DNA of 64,000 nucleotides, taken from contig OY759274.1 of the NCBI GenBank assembly GCA_963662155.1, positions 18,009,416 to 18,073,415 on the forward strand, given 5' to 3'. The DNA comes from Lamellibrachia columna (taxonomy: Eukaryota > Annelida > Polychaeta > Sabellida > Siboglinidae). Positions 1 through 10,969 of the stretch are shown one piece after another. The notes under the pieces are model-generated. The model was not told where the DNA came from, ran no database searches, and saw nothing but the letters and a program-made list of their open reading frames with translations. Positions within the stretch are counted from its first letter, which is position 1; every line of letters starts with the position of its first letter. The translations under genes were made by a program, and so were the position numbers.

Positions 1-195
1 CAAGTACCTTCCCTGGTTAGTAACTGAGGTAACTTTTATCCAATAATTTCCGAATCCATGCACACCATAGAAATTCATCTTTTTGCTAAGTGTTTTGTGA
101 TCTACTGTATCGAAGGCCTATCTAAGATCAATGAATACACCAATAGCATGTTTCTATTTGAAATTTCCTATTTGATTTTACAATGCAGTTGATTC
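1..195 (-). mobile_element. LINE reverse-transcriptase fragment in TTC29 intron
   Basis: Read on the minus strand, about 195 bp translate to a piece of a LINE RT with the motif-A context FIDLR-stop-AFDTVDH followed by KTLSKKMNFYGVHGFGNYW, with one in-frame stop. This spacing is typical of Jockey/CR1/L2-group elements. It lies in the intron after TTC29 coding exon 2 and runs off the left edge, so its extent is unknown. No other part of the element is visible here. Confidence 0.7.
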
Positions 196-273
196 TCTTA
201 TCTACCATTCGGTTAAGCGGAGTTCATTGAACATTTAACATAAACACAGTGAAGCATCACGCTCTATCATTAC

Positions 274-497
274 CTTCTAGATCCTTCTCCTCTGCCTGCG
301 TCAGCCATTCCTTCATCATCATCAGTTTCTCTGGCTCGTCATGAAGTAACTTCTTGGTCCAGAGCACTGACTCGGGCCCAGCCTGCAGCCGGACCAACTC
401 CTGCAGATGCATCAGGTTGAAGATCTGAGAGAATGACTCGTGATAGCCGCCATGGAGGATGTCCAGACACAGGTTGTGCTTGAATGTGTTCTGCGTT
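274..497 (-). CDS. TTC29: TTC29 coding exon 2
   Basis: The acceptor ...GTATAG ends at 498 and the donor GTAATG follows base 274. The 224-nt exon is entered with one completing base and left in phase 1. It encodes TQNTFKHNLCLDILHGG through TQAEEKDLE, the best-conserved part of the gene seen here. The open frame runs a few residues past both splice sites; those residues are intron. Confidence 0.87.
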
Positions 498-1211
498 CTA
501 TACACCAGGTGGCAGCACATGTATCAAGTTAGCGATCTCCAAATAGGCAATTTTTATGACAATGAAGGGGGGGTGCCAGGTTCAGGGATGTTTTTAACTT
601 CAAGGTTTAGATGGTGGCATGTGGCAGACATGTCCATAACAAGAACTATTTTAAGATATGCACAAACAGATAAAACTAGCTGAAACATTTTCAAATTTTT
701 TCTAACTTGTGGTATATGTCAAATGTTTGCTAATGTAACAACCAATGTACTAGAATAAGGGTCTCTACCCTGGAGCAAAGTAACTATCACCAAACAATGA
801 ACTGAAGCATTCCCAATTTATATGTTCCAGTGTCAGCCATTGAGACAAATACCTACAGTAAAAACTGTTTAAGTAATAAAAAATATTTTAAAATACATTA
901 TTATTATTTATTACCACTGAATCAGGGGTTGCATTACAATCCAATTGTCTAATTTAATTTGATGTTTTAACTCCAGTTAACAACGATACTAACCTGTATG
1001 TCTCAACTTTGGCAAGCAGTGGTAGCTGTTGTCGTAATTTGTTCAGTCTCCGCCGAACTCTTTCTTCGTGAGTTCCTTTCTTCGAGTAGGAAATTTGCAC
1101 GGTTTGACTAATTGGTGGCATCACCTCATTACCGATCGATGATGTTTTAGTAGGAGGCTTTGGCACCAGCCGCTCCTTCTTGATTGGTGGCAAAACACCA
1201 ACGGATGCCAT
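274..1211 (-). CDS. TTC29: TTC29 (tetratricopeptide repeat protein 29), 5' part of the gene, two exons, incomplete
   Basis: Spliced coding region join(994..1211, 274..497) on the minus strand gives about 147 aa of N-terminus and continues past the left edge. Exon 2 encodes NLCLDILHGGYHESFSQIF, with a later LLHDEPEKL, and closely follows the N-terminal region of vertebrate TTC29, which lies upstream of the TPR repeats. Exon 1 starts at ATG 1211 with a basic, proline-rich leader (MASVGVLPPIKKER). Exon 1 ends in split phase 2 and exon 2 begins with the completing base, restoring a YR codon context seen in the family. TTC29 is known as an axoneme/sperm-flagellum protein linked to dynein or IFT function. 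Known human TTC29 is about 475 aa, so roughly two thirds of this gene lies outside the window. The assignment rests on remembered family sequence. Confidence 0.85.
994..1211 (-). CDS. TTC29: TTC29 coding exon 1
   Basis: ATG at 1211-1209; 218 coding bases; donor GTTAGT directly after base 994. A pyrimidine-rich acceptor ending CAG lies at 1217-1219, so the exon probably begins at 1216 and carries only 5 nt of 5' UTR. A non-coding first exon should therefore lie upstream, towards higher coordinates. It was not identified. Confidence 0.85.
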
Positions 1212-1216
1212 CTTGC

Positions 1217-3072
1217 CTGAACAAGAATAAAAATCATCTCATTATGACATGGGTGACAAAAACAGTATAATATGAAGACAGAAGGAAAAGGGCAAATAAC
1301 TTAATTAATGAAATTACAATTAACTTAAGTTAATTAATGAAATTACAATTAACTCAGAAATTCTCCAAATCAATTAAATTAACCTCACACATTGCTCAGG
1401 TCAATTCAATTAAATTAACCTCCCAAATCCTTAAATTAAATGAACAATTAATTTTAATTAAATTAACAATTAAAGCATGTGTTGGCAGAAATGTTTATTC
1501 ATTTAAAATAGTTTTAAATCACAAGTCTTGTAACAGAAATGTGTTTTGTAACTTTGTTGGAAAGCGATTTGCCCATGCAATATTTACATGCCATGACATT
1601 TCTTCATGGGGCATTTGATCACATTTTAAAAGTTGTAGATACTAGTGCCCTGCACGAGCCGGGCTTTGGGTCCAAGACCGGCCCGGCCCACAGCCTCACT
1701 CTCATTCACATGCATGACTGAACCTGGTGAACCTAGTAACTGCAATAGTGACTGCAGGCCTTCTGGAACCACCTGGGTAAAATGGCTGTGAACTATCCAG
1801 TAATACCAACTGTTAAATGAGCACTTACTTGAGAGTTAATTGGGAATTTGTCAATTAAATTGGTTATGTTAATTAACAAATTCCCAATTAACTCATTTTG
1901 GTAATGTTAATTAATTAGATAAAATTAAAGCAGCCTTTTCTGGAAAAGTTAATTAAATAGAGTTTGTGGCCTGTCTGTGTCACCTTTCAGCCAAATACAA
2001 CAGTGTATGCATCATTCAGTAAAAAAAATAAAGTCGAAGTAAACCAAGATGGGACCTGTATTGAAGGGTCAGTATAGACTGGATATAAAAACGCATTGGT
2101 TCTTCCACAGTATGATAAATGATTGGTGCAAACTGTATATTAGAATATTATACCCACTGTAAGAGCAGTGTAAATATGTAGAAAAACAAAACAGATAAAC
2201 AATTACAGGGCACACAAGTCAAAGTCAATCTACCATCTGGAGTGTATACTGCCTTGGATGACAATTGTTTTAAACATTACTAGTTCATACTAACTGTTGA
2301 ATATTCGAACTGAAATAAATGTAAACAAATTGATACACATTACATTTATAATACAATTTATAATACCATACTTACTTCAAGCAACACTGGGTTATATCTT
2401 AAAAGAACATCTGCTCTCTGACTGACATTTCTGCCACACAACAATTTATTAGTCTTAAAATACTGACTGTTCCTGAAGAATTCAATTCTAAATTGTCCAG
2501 TCCACAGATCTACAAATCGTGTGTAGATCCAATGTCTAGCCGTCTGTTCTGGCCGCGTATGTGTGCATTTTCAAGCCAAGTTTATTACACTCACATAATA
2601 TATAGGCACATTAACATTTGTTACACTGCCAAAATCATAAGTGCAAAATTGGCACCAGGATAATTTGCCATTGTAAGCGACAGAGACTTATAATGTAGTT
2701 ACGTATATGCGACATCTGAGTCTATTGTCAAGTTTTATGTTGTAACTTGTAATGAATGATGGTAATGAGTTAATGTCATTCTGAAATGAAATGTCATGTC
2801 AGTACATTTACATGCTGATAACTTACATGAACATGATAGAGAATTTGAAAGAAAGTAGGTCATCAATGAAATATATATGATACTTCAATAATCAGAGATC
2901 TAAATGACAATGTGAACAACACAGGATATGCCATGAGACTGATGACTTACAGATGTGTATGGGTCTGATTCAACAGGACCAAAATCCTAGCTCAGAGGCA
3001 TGGAACAACCACAGAGCTATGTGGAGTTTCAAATTGGTACAATGTACAAAGCGTTAAGTTTCAACAGATGGG
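1217..3072. other. AT-rich non-coding stretch upstream of TTC29 coding exon 1
   Basis: Presumed 5'-UTR intron or promoter side of TTC29. It holds a short direct repeat of a TTAATTAATGAAATTACAA-type block near 1302-1350 and other TTAATTAA-rich tracts (1345-1480, 1835-1960). A locally GC-rich patch at 1645-1700 is rich in CCGGGC/GGCCCGG. I see no conserved ORF and no recognisable mobile element. Confidence 0.5.
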
Positions 3073-5293
3073 TGAACTAGATGTGATATTATCAAACTAG
3101 AACTAGATGTGCACGTTGTTAAACTAGAACTAGATGTGCATGTTGTTAAACTAGAACTAGATGTGCATGTTGTTAAACTAGAACTAGATGTGCATGTTGT
3201 TAAACAAGAACTAGATGTGCATGTTGTTAAACTAGAACTAGACGGGCATGTTGTTAAACTAGAATTAGATGTGCATGTTGTTAAACTAGAACTAGATGTG
3301 CATGTTGTTAAACTAGAACTAGACGGGCATGTTGTTAAACTAGAACTAGACGGGCATGTTGTTAAACTAGAACTAGATGTGCATGTTGTTAAACTAGAAC
3401 TAGATGTGCATGTTGTTAAACTAGAACTAGATGTGCATGTTGTTAAACAAGAACTAGATGTGCATGTTGTTAAACTAGAACTAGATGTGCATGTTGTTAA
3501 ACTAGAACTAGATGTGCATGTTGTTAAACTAGAACTAGACGGGCATGTTGTTAAACTAGAATTAGACGGGCATGTTGTTAAACTAGAACTAGACGGGCAT
3601 GTTGTCAAACTAGAACTAGATGTGCATGTTGTTAAACAAGAACTAGATGTGCATGTTGTTAAACAAGAACTAGATGTGCATGTTGTTAAACTAGAACTAG
3701 ACGGGCATGTTGTTAAACCAGAACTAGATGTGCATGTTGTTAAACTAGAACTAGATGTGCATGTTGTTAAACAAGAACTAGATGTGCATGTTGTTAAACA
3801 AGAACTAGATGTGCATGTTGTTAAACAAGAACTAGATGTGCATGTTGTTAAACAAGAACTAGACGGGCATGTTGTTAAACCAGAACTAGATGTGCATGTT
3901 GTTAAACTAGAACTAGATGTGCATGTTGTTAAACAAGAACTAGATGTGCATGTTGTTAAACCAGAACTAGATGTGCATGTTGTTAAACTAGAACTAGATG
4001 TGCATGTTGTTAAACAAGAACTAGATGTGCATGTTGTTAAACAAGAACTAGATGTGCATGTTGTTAAACAAGAACTAGATGTGCATGTTGTTAAACAAGA
4101 ACTAGACGGGCATGTTGTTAAACCAGAACTAGATGTGCATGTTGTTAAACTAGAACTAGATGTGCATGTTGTTAAACAAGAACTAGATGTGCATGTTGTT
4201 AAACAAGAACTAGATGTGCATGTTGTTAAACTAGAACTAGACGGGCATGTTGTTAAACCAGAACTAGATGTGCATGTTGTTAAACTAGAACTAGATGTGC
4301 ATGTTGTTAAACTAGAACTAGACGGGCATGTTGTTAAACTAGAATTAGACGGGCATGTTGTTAAACTAGAACTAGACGGGCATGTTGTTAAACAAGAACT
4401 AGATGTGCATGTTGTTAAACAAGAACTAGATGTGCATGTTGTTAAACTAGAACTAGACGGGCATGTTGTTAAACCAGAACTAGATGTGCATGTTGTTAAA
4501 CTAGAACTAGATGTGCATGTTGTTAAACAAGAACTAGATGTGCATGTTGTTAAACAAGAACTAGATGTGCATGTTGTTAAACAAGAACTAGATGTGCATG
4601 TTGTTAAACAAGAACTAGACGGGCATGTTGTTAAACCAGAACTAGATGTGCATGTTGTTAAACCAGAACTAGATGTGCATGTTGTTAAACAAGAACTAGA
4701 TGTGCATGTTGTTAAACAAGAACTAGATGTGCATGTTGTTAAACTAGAACTAGATGTGCATGTTGTTAAACAAGAACTAGATGTGCATGTTGTTAAACAA
4801 GAACTAGATGTGCATGTTGTTAAACTAGAACTAGATGTGCATGTTGTTAAACAAGAACTAGATGTGCATGTTGTTAAACAAGAACTAGATGTGCATGTTG
4901 TTAAACCAGAACTAGACGTGCATGTTGTTAAACTAGAACTAGATGTGCATGTTGTTAAACCAGAACTAGACGTGCATGTTGTTAAACTAGAACTAGATGT
5001 GCATGTTGTTAAACTAGATCTCGATGTGCACGTTGTTAAACTAGAACTAGATGTGCATGTTGTTAAATTAGAACTAGACGTGCATGTTGTTAAACTAGAA
5101 CTAGATGTGCATGTTGTTAAACTAGAACTAGATGTGCATGTTGTTAAACTAGAACTAGATGTGCATGTTGTCAAACTAGAACTAGATGTGCATGTTTTAA
5201 ACTAGAACTAGATGTGCATGTTGTTAAACTAGAACTAGATGTGTACGTTGTTAAACTAGAACTAGATATGCACGTTGTTAAACTAGAACTAGA
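3073..5293. repeat. 27-bp minisatellite, about 82 copies
   Basis: Tandem 27-mer of the form ctagaactagatgtgcatg + ttgttaaa. Variants differ at a few sites (ctagaa/caagaa/ccagaa, gatgtg/gacggg). Because 27 is a multiple of three and the unit lacks stops in one frame on each strand, it yields ~700-aa ORFs on both strands (KLELDVHVV on plus, SSSLTTCTS on minus). A 1-nt deletion near 5195 breaks the plus frame. It ends exactly at the 5' edge of a truncated CR1-like RT. I regard it as a non-coding VNTR. Confidence 0.95.
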
Positions 5294-5747
5294 CCTATTC
5301 TCTTTTTAATTTATGTAAATAATATACCAGAAACAGTAAATAGTAATGTAAAACTGTTTGCTGATGACACCAAAAAGTTCAGAACATTAAAAAAGAAATC
5401 TGACTGAAATTTTACAAGTTGATTTAGATAATTTAAGTGAGTGGAGTAATAGATGGTGCCTAATGTTCAACAGCAGTAAATGTAAAAGACAAAGACAACC
5501 CAAAATACCACTACACCATAACAACCGAAAATAATAATGTGGTTCTAACAGAAACTGTTCTAGAGAAGGATCTAGATGTCTGGATTTCAAATAATTTTAG
5601 ATGTGAGAAGCAAGTTGTCGCTGCATCCCAACAAGCTATGGTCATTTTGCATTCAGTAAAGAGAGCATTTATTAAGTCTGACAGAGAAATATTCAACATT
5701 GTTTATAATACATATATTAGACCATATCTTGAATATTGCGTACAGGC
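5294..5747 (+). mobile_element. CR1-like LINE A, part 1 (RT fragment, 5'-truncated)
   Basis: Translates, with at least two frameshifts, to the RT region from PILFLIYVNNIPE through the catalytic-box context LFADDTKKF, then [12 protein letters not shown] and [11 protein letters not shown]. This is the order seen in CR1/Jockey-superfamily ORF2 after motif B. The 5' end coincides with the end of the 27-bp array, so upstream RT and endonuclease are missing. The element is interrupted at 5757 and again at 7406. Its reading continues at 7316 and at 9816. Confidence 0.85.
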
Positions 5748-5756
5748 ATGGTCACC
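5748..5756. repeat. Left target-site duplication of the RTE-like insertion
   Basis: ATGGTCACC here is repeated exactly at 7307-7315. Removing 5757-7315 joins CR1-like element A in frame (QAWSP then YYAKGILMLEKVQ), confirming it as the insertion footprint. Confidence 0.9.
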
Positions 5757-7287
5757 AGCTGAGACAGATCTCCCAATAGACTGTAATAAACCCACTAGAG
5801 AAGAGATAAAAAAGGCGAAAAATGGGAAAGTAGCAGGCCCTGATGGTATCCCTGCAGAAGCACTAAAGGCAGATGTAAATATTTCAGTAGAAATGCTGTA
5901 CAGTCTTTTTGAGGAGATCTGGGAAAAAGAAGAAATTCCAGCAGAATGGAAGGAAGGTTACCATATCAAGATTCCCAAGAAAGGAGACCTGAGCCGCTGT
6001 GATAACTACAGAGGAATCACATTGTTATCAGTACCTGGGAAGATTCTAAACAGAATAATCCTACAGAGAATGAAAGGCAAAGTGGACCAAACTCTGCGTG
6101 AACAGCAAGCAGGCTTCAGGCAGGACAGATCGTGTACTGACCAGATTGCAACACTGCGAATCATAGTGGAACAATCCATCGAATGGAACTCATCCCTATA
6201 CATCAACTTTGTTGATTACGAGAAAGCCTTTGACAGTGTGGACAGGGAGACACTCTGGAAAGTGCTAAGACACTATGGGGTGCCCAAGAAACTAGTCAAC
6301 ATGATCAAAAACTCCTATGAAGGAATGTCAGGCAGAGTCATTCATGAAGGTCAACTTACAAAGAACTTTGAGGTTAGGACGGGGGTGAGACAGGGATGCT
6401 TACTGTCACCATTCCTCTTCATTCTAGTCATAGACTGGGTCATGAAAACAGCAACCAAGGAGAAACGAAATGGAATCCAGTGGACGATGCTGACCCAACT
6501 TGATGACCTGGACTTTGCGGATGACCTTGCACTCCTGTCTCACAGCCATAGGCAGATGCAAGACAAAACAACAGAACTGGCATTGATTTCAGAGCGGGTT
6601 GGGTTGAAAATCAACAAAAGGAAAACAAAGATCCTGAGAACAAATGCTACTTGCGAAACACCAATCATGCTTGAGGGAGAGACACTGGACGAGGTCAAAG
6701 ACTTCAGATATCTAGGCAGCATAGTGGATACGCATGGAGGGATAGAGGCTGACGTAAAGAAAAGGATCAGCAAAGCAAGGGTAGCTTTCCACCTGTTGAG
6801 AAATGTGTGGAAGTCAAAGGTAATTGGAGAAACCACAAAAATACGCTTGTTTAACACAAATGTAAAGTCCGTGTTGCTGTACGGAGCAGAAACATGGCGA
6901 ATAAACAAGACCACACTGATAAGGATCCAGACATTTGTCAACCATTGCCTGAGAAGAATTCTCCGAATACACTGGATGGACAGGGTGAGCAACAAAGACC
7001 TCTGGGATAGAACACACCAAGCCCAAATAGAGATAGAGATCCTTAAGAGGAGATGGGGATGGCTTGGCCACACCTTGAGAAAGCCAAGCACAAACATAAC
7101 CAGACAGGTCCTGACATGGAACCCCCAAGGCAAGAGAAAGAGGGGGAGACCAAAAAACACCTGGCGGCGTGACCTCGAGGCAGACATCAAGCAAACAGGG
7201 AAGGGCTGGCAACAACTGGAGAGGATTGCCCAAGACAGGAGGCGCTGGAGAAATGTTGTGCATGGCCTATGCTCCAGGAGGAGTTAA
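5757..7287 (+). pseudogene. RTE-like ORF2 fragment: reverse transcriptase plus C-terminal region
   Basis: About 509 codons are open to a TAA at 7285-7287. In order: fingers motif [27 protein letters not shown]; motif [16 protein letters not shown]; motif [14 protein letters not shown]; motif [11 protein letters not shown] with both catalytic aspartates; [13 protein letters not shown]; then a C-terminal [13 protein letters not shown] and basic [15 protein letters not shown] block. The upstream ATG at 5539 belongs to the host CR1-like element, so the 582-codon frame from 5539 is an accidental fusion. RT residues look intact, but autonomous activity is unlikely without the endonuclease. Confidence 0.85.
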
Positions 7288-7306
7288 GGGCCTAAGTAAG
7301 TAAGTA
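5757..7306 (+). mobile_element. RTE-like LINE, 5'-truncated, inserted into CR1-like LINE A
   Basis: A 1.55-kb insertion flanked by a perfect 9-bp duplication, ending in a short TAAG tandem tail (7292-7306) rather than poly(A), as is usual for RTE-type elements. It carries an uninterrupted RT and C-terminal region but lacks the endonuclease and 5' end. It is the youngest-looking element in the nest, with an open frame where its neighbours are riddled with stops. The clade call (RTE) comes from remembered motif context; exact clade is uncertain. Confidence 0.85.
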
Positions 7307-7315
7307 ATGGTCACC
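7307..7315. repeat. Right target-site duplication of the RTE-like insertion
   Basis: ATGGTCACC, identical to 5748-5756, directly after the TAAG tail. Confidence 0.9.
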
Positions 7316-7405
7316 TTATTATGCAAAAGGTATTTTAATGCTTGAGAAAGTGCAGTGTAGGGCAACAAAACTGGTAATAGGATTCAAGGAATATACATAT
7401 GAGGA
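7316..7405 (+). mobile_element. CR1-like LINE A, part 2
   Basis: Ninety bases continuing element A after the RTE-like insertion: YYAKGILMLEKVQCRATKLV then GFKEYTYEE. It is cut at 7405 by the second CR1-like element; the host reading resumes at 9816. Confidence 0.8.
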
Positions 7406-9811
7406 GGTGACAACCATCAGTTTCTACTTCTAACACAGGATTGTTTCCTTACTCAACATGTCTTCGAACCAACCAGAGGTCGGAATGTGTTAGATTTAAT
7501 TTTGTCTTCTCAAAATGAATTAGTTGACAATGTTAAAGTACACGAACCTTTGGGTTCAAGTAACCATAACCAAACCCATTTTAATATAAAAGTAAAAACA
7601 GGGAATACATATAAAAAAACAATGGAGGAAGGACTTCAACGAAGGCAAATATAAAGAGATGAGAACATATCCAGCAAATATAGATTGGAATAACTTGCTG
7701 AAGAACATGACAGCAACAGAATGCTGGACTTGTTTAAAATATGAGATTGAGGGCATTATTGAGAAATTTGTTCCATTAAGAAAACAAGGGAAAAGATCCA
7801 GAAAGAAACACCTGTCAAAAGAGGTTATTAGAAATTTTTTTCACAAATAGATGCTGTGGAGGGTCTATAAACACACTGGAAATGTAGAAGACTACACAAA
7901 CTACAAAGAGGCACTTAACTTAGCTACAACTGAAATTAGAAAATCTAAAAGATCCTTTGAAAAAAAATTGGCAGGTAATATAAAAAATTACAGCAAAAGT
8001 TTCTATGCTAATGTAAGGAATAAACAGAAAGTTTGAGATAAGGTCGGACCACTGGAAAACAACAGTGGAAACATAATTTCAGACAAGTTTCATATGGCTG
8101 AGGTCCCGAATAAGTATTTCAGCTCAGTTTTTACCACAGAAGATATCAGCTCACTTCCAGTTCCATTTACTAAATTTGAGGGCAATAAATCAGACATTTA
8201 GGCCAGTTATCTGTAACTCCTGAAATGATACCAAAGAAAATTAAGAAGATGAAAAATAATAAATCACCTGGAGTTGATGGGATACCACCAAAACTGCTTA
8301 AGGAAATTGTTGGGCAAATTAATACACCACTTGCATAAGTGTTTAACTTGTCACTAGAAGAAGGAACAGTTCCTTCAGAATGGAAAGAAGCAAACATTAC
8401 ACCGCTATTTAAGAAAGGATCGAGGAACAAACCAGAAAATTACAGACCAGTGAGTTTAACATCAGTTGTATGTAAATTACTCGGAACATTAATTAGAGAC
8501 CACATGGTGGAATTCCTTGTAAAACATAAATTAATAAATACATCTCAACATGGGTTCCTAAAAGCAAGGTCATGTCTAACCAATCTCTTATGTTTTTTGG
8601 AAGAAATTACAAAGTGGGTAGATGACGGGTCACCAGTGAATGTTGTCTACTTAGATTTTCAGAAAGCTTTCGATAAAGTGCCACATCAAAGATTGTTACT
8701 TAAACTAAAAGCCCATGGCATAGGTAATGATGTAATCAACTGGACAGAAAAGTGGCTTACACACAGAAGGCAGAGAGTAATAGTAGATGGTGAGATTTCA
8801 AACTGGAAATCGGTTTTGAGTGGGGTACCACAGGTATCAGTATTAGGCCCTATACTGTTTTTAATATATATAAATGATTTGGAAGATGACATATCTAGCA
8901 AAGTACTGAAATTTGCAGATGACACTAAAGTATTCAGAAAGGCTACTAATGATACAGATAAACAAAGTTTGCAGGATGATCTAGATAAATTAGTTAAATG
9001 GTCACAAAAATGGCAAATGTTATTACATTTTGGGAAATGTAAATGCATACACATAGGACATGGAAACATGGACGAAGAATATAAAATGGGGGATGCTGTA
9101 CTAGGTAAAACCACACAAGAAAAGGACTTAGGTGTAACATTTAGTGCTGATATGAAAGTTTCAGAGTAATGTGGGATTGGTGCTTCGAAAGGAAATCAAA
9201 TTGTAGGGCTAATTAGGAGAACTATCACGTATAAGGAGAAACAGCTAATTGTACCCCTGTACAAAGCAATAGTTAGACCACATTTTGAATATTGTATAAC
9301 AAGCATGGAGGCCGTATCGTAAGAAGGACATAGGCAAGCTAGAAAGAATATGACGAAGAGCAACTAAAATGATTCCAGAATTGAGAGACCTTAGTTATGA
9401 AAGCCGCTCATTACAATGCGGTTTGACAACACTAGAGACTAGGAGACTAAGAGGAGACCAAATAGAAGTGTTTAAAATAGTGAATGGTTATGCGGATGTT
9501 GATAGGAATATGTTCTTCAAACTTAAAGAAGGCAGTAGAACCAGAGGACACAAAGCAGAATTAATTAAGGAACAGTGTAGGTTGGACATGAGAAAGTACT
9601 CTTTCTCACAGAGGGTGATAAATAAATGGAACAAACTGCCAAATGATTGTGTTAATGCTAGTAGTGTGAAAATAAAAAAAAATAGAATTAACAGATCTCT
9701 CATAAGGCCGGGCTACACATAGATGATAAAACTGTTGGACTCGCATAAGCAAATGGCTTCCTTGTCCACTTGCCATCTGGAACTTGTTGTTTGGGATGAC
9801 AATCTTGTTAA
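7406..9811 (+). mobile_element. CR1-like LINE B, 5'-truncated, nested inside LINE A
   Basis: Starts in the C-terminal part of the endonuclease (QFLLLTQDCFLTQ, EPTRGRNVLDLILSS) and runs to the family 3' end (...GACAATCTTGTTAA). It is flanked by a short AGGA duplication (7402-7405 and 9812-9815). Excising 7406-9815 restores the host codons E-E-R-L. It is the same family as the fragments at 11241-12476 and the minus-strand copy at 40301-44480. The shared 3' UTR contains AATGGCTTCCTTGTCCACTT. Confidence 0.88.
7411..9722 (+). pseudogene. CR1-like ORF2 pseudogene (endonuclease tail, RT, C-terminus)
   Basis: Order: endonuclease C-term (VHEPLGSSNHNQ, the SDHN catalytic box mutated to SNHN); linker with QGKRSRKKHLSKE; RT fingers KSPGVDGIPPKLLKE; ENYRPVSLTSVVCK; motif A LDFQKAFDKVPHQRL; motif B GVPQVSVLGPILF (usual QGS changed to QVS); motif C FADDTKVF; then LGVTFSADMKVS; and the C-terminal LTTLETRRLRGDQIEVF. 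Several stops and frameshifts occur (for example TAG at 7848-7850, TGA at 8034-8036, a stop within CTTGCATAAG near 8336, TAA at 9167-9169). The longest intact piece is 8339-9169. Inactive. Confidence 0.88.
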
Positions 9812-9815
9812 AGGA

Positions 9816-10200
9816 AAGATTAACACGATTAAAACTACATAGTCTAGAAGAATGGAAATTACGAGGATATTTAATTGAGATTTTTAAGTTGTTAACTGGG
9901 AAGGAGAACATAAACCCAGATCAGTTTTTTTAACAATAATCTAAATAAACTCAGAGCCAGAGGCCACAGTAAAAATTAAACAAACAACAAATTACAATGA
10001 CAATGACAATGTATGTCACAGTATGAAGCTATGCATATACGCCGATTTGTCAGTCAAAGAGTGGTGGTTGTATGAACATAAAAACAGGATAGAGAAAAAC
10101 TGGGTTAAGATATGGACGAATTATAAAAGGCTGATCAGTAGCCTTACAAATGCCCACTTGTAAGTGTAACTGCAAGTGTGTTTTTTAAGTGTGACGTAAA
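9816..10200 (+). mobile_element. CR1-like LINE A, part 3 (C-terminus and 3' end)
   Basis: Resumes element A with RLTRLKLHSLEEWKLRGYL, then EIFKLLTGKENINPDQFF, RRFVSQRVV and, about 40 codons later, a run resembling a terminal SLTNAHL. Stops and a frameshift are present. The 3' boundary is approximate. Confidence 0.75.
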
Positions 10201-10969
10201 CAATAATTGTTAAGCCATAAGTCATAACTGATAAGGGTAACCTAAGACTAAGTATTAACTTATTTTTTCTTTCATAGCTTTAGTCTGTCAGAAGTAACAA
10301 CACCAATATCTCACCTTTATATGGTATTGCAGTAATGGTTTGTTTACGAAATAAACTCAATAAATATAAATGTTGTGTGGTTCCACAAAGTCCCGCAGTT
10401 TTGATTAAATATGGCGCAGAATTGACTTCCTTGGCAACATGTAAAGACTTCCGACTGCGCCATCTACAGGAATGTAGTTGAAGTGCCTATCGGAGAAGCC
10501 ATGAACTAAATCACGAAACTACTGGCATTATCGCCAGCAGATTTATTTTAGGGTTGCAAGCCCGTAATGCGTTATCATGTGGCCTTTCAAATAATAGTTC
10601 GATTGTTTGACATACGCGCGCGTAGACATTCGCTTGTAAGTTTTAGGAGTTGCCTCTCCATCTCGAGAATCTTGTTTCGGGTGCTACCGCTGGAGCCGTT
10701 TCTTCTAGTACCGGGTACGAATCAACCCTCTCCCTCCAAGGCGAGTGTGCACGCGTGCTAAAGTGTTGCATGAGGAAAGTAATAAAATCTTTGGGAGGAA
10801 AAGATGACAGTTTGCGTGTAGTACTGCGATTTAAGGAGAGGAAAGGTTGATAGCGTGAAAGCATGAAATATGCATATATATTATAAAGCGTGAAAGATGC
10901 ATATATATTAGTTAAGCCTACGCCTAAACCTAAGCTAAGGCCTAACTTGTCCTTGGGGGCAGTCTGGCA
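10201..10969. other. Non-coding; candidate promoter/5'-UTR exon side of SUPT7L
   Basis: No conserved ORF. The only CpG-dense patch between TTC29 and SUPT7L lies at 10430-10770 (ATACGCGCGCGTAG, TACCGGGTACG). At 10636 there is a near-perfect donor (CTT followed by GTAAGT). Because SUPT7L exon 1 begins at an acceptor, a non-coding first exon ending at 10635 is possible but unproven. A short tandem GTGAAAG/ATGCATATATATTA duplication lies at 10855-10910. Confidence 0.3.

Noticed and set aside
3054..5205. Two ~700-codon overlapping ORFs as a repeat protein
   Set aside because: Both strands are open purely because the 27-bp unit is in phase and stop-free; no signal, splice or flanking coding context, and the flank is a LINE.
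5539..7287. 582-codon ORF as a host gene
   Set aside because: It is a fusion of CR1-like and RTE-like retrotransposon sequence across a target-site duplication.
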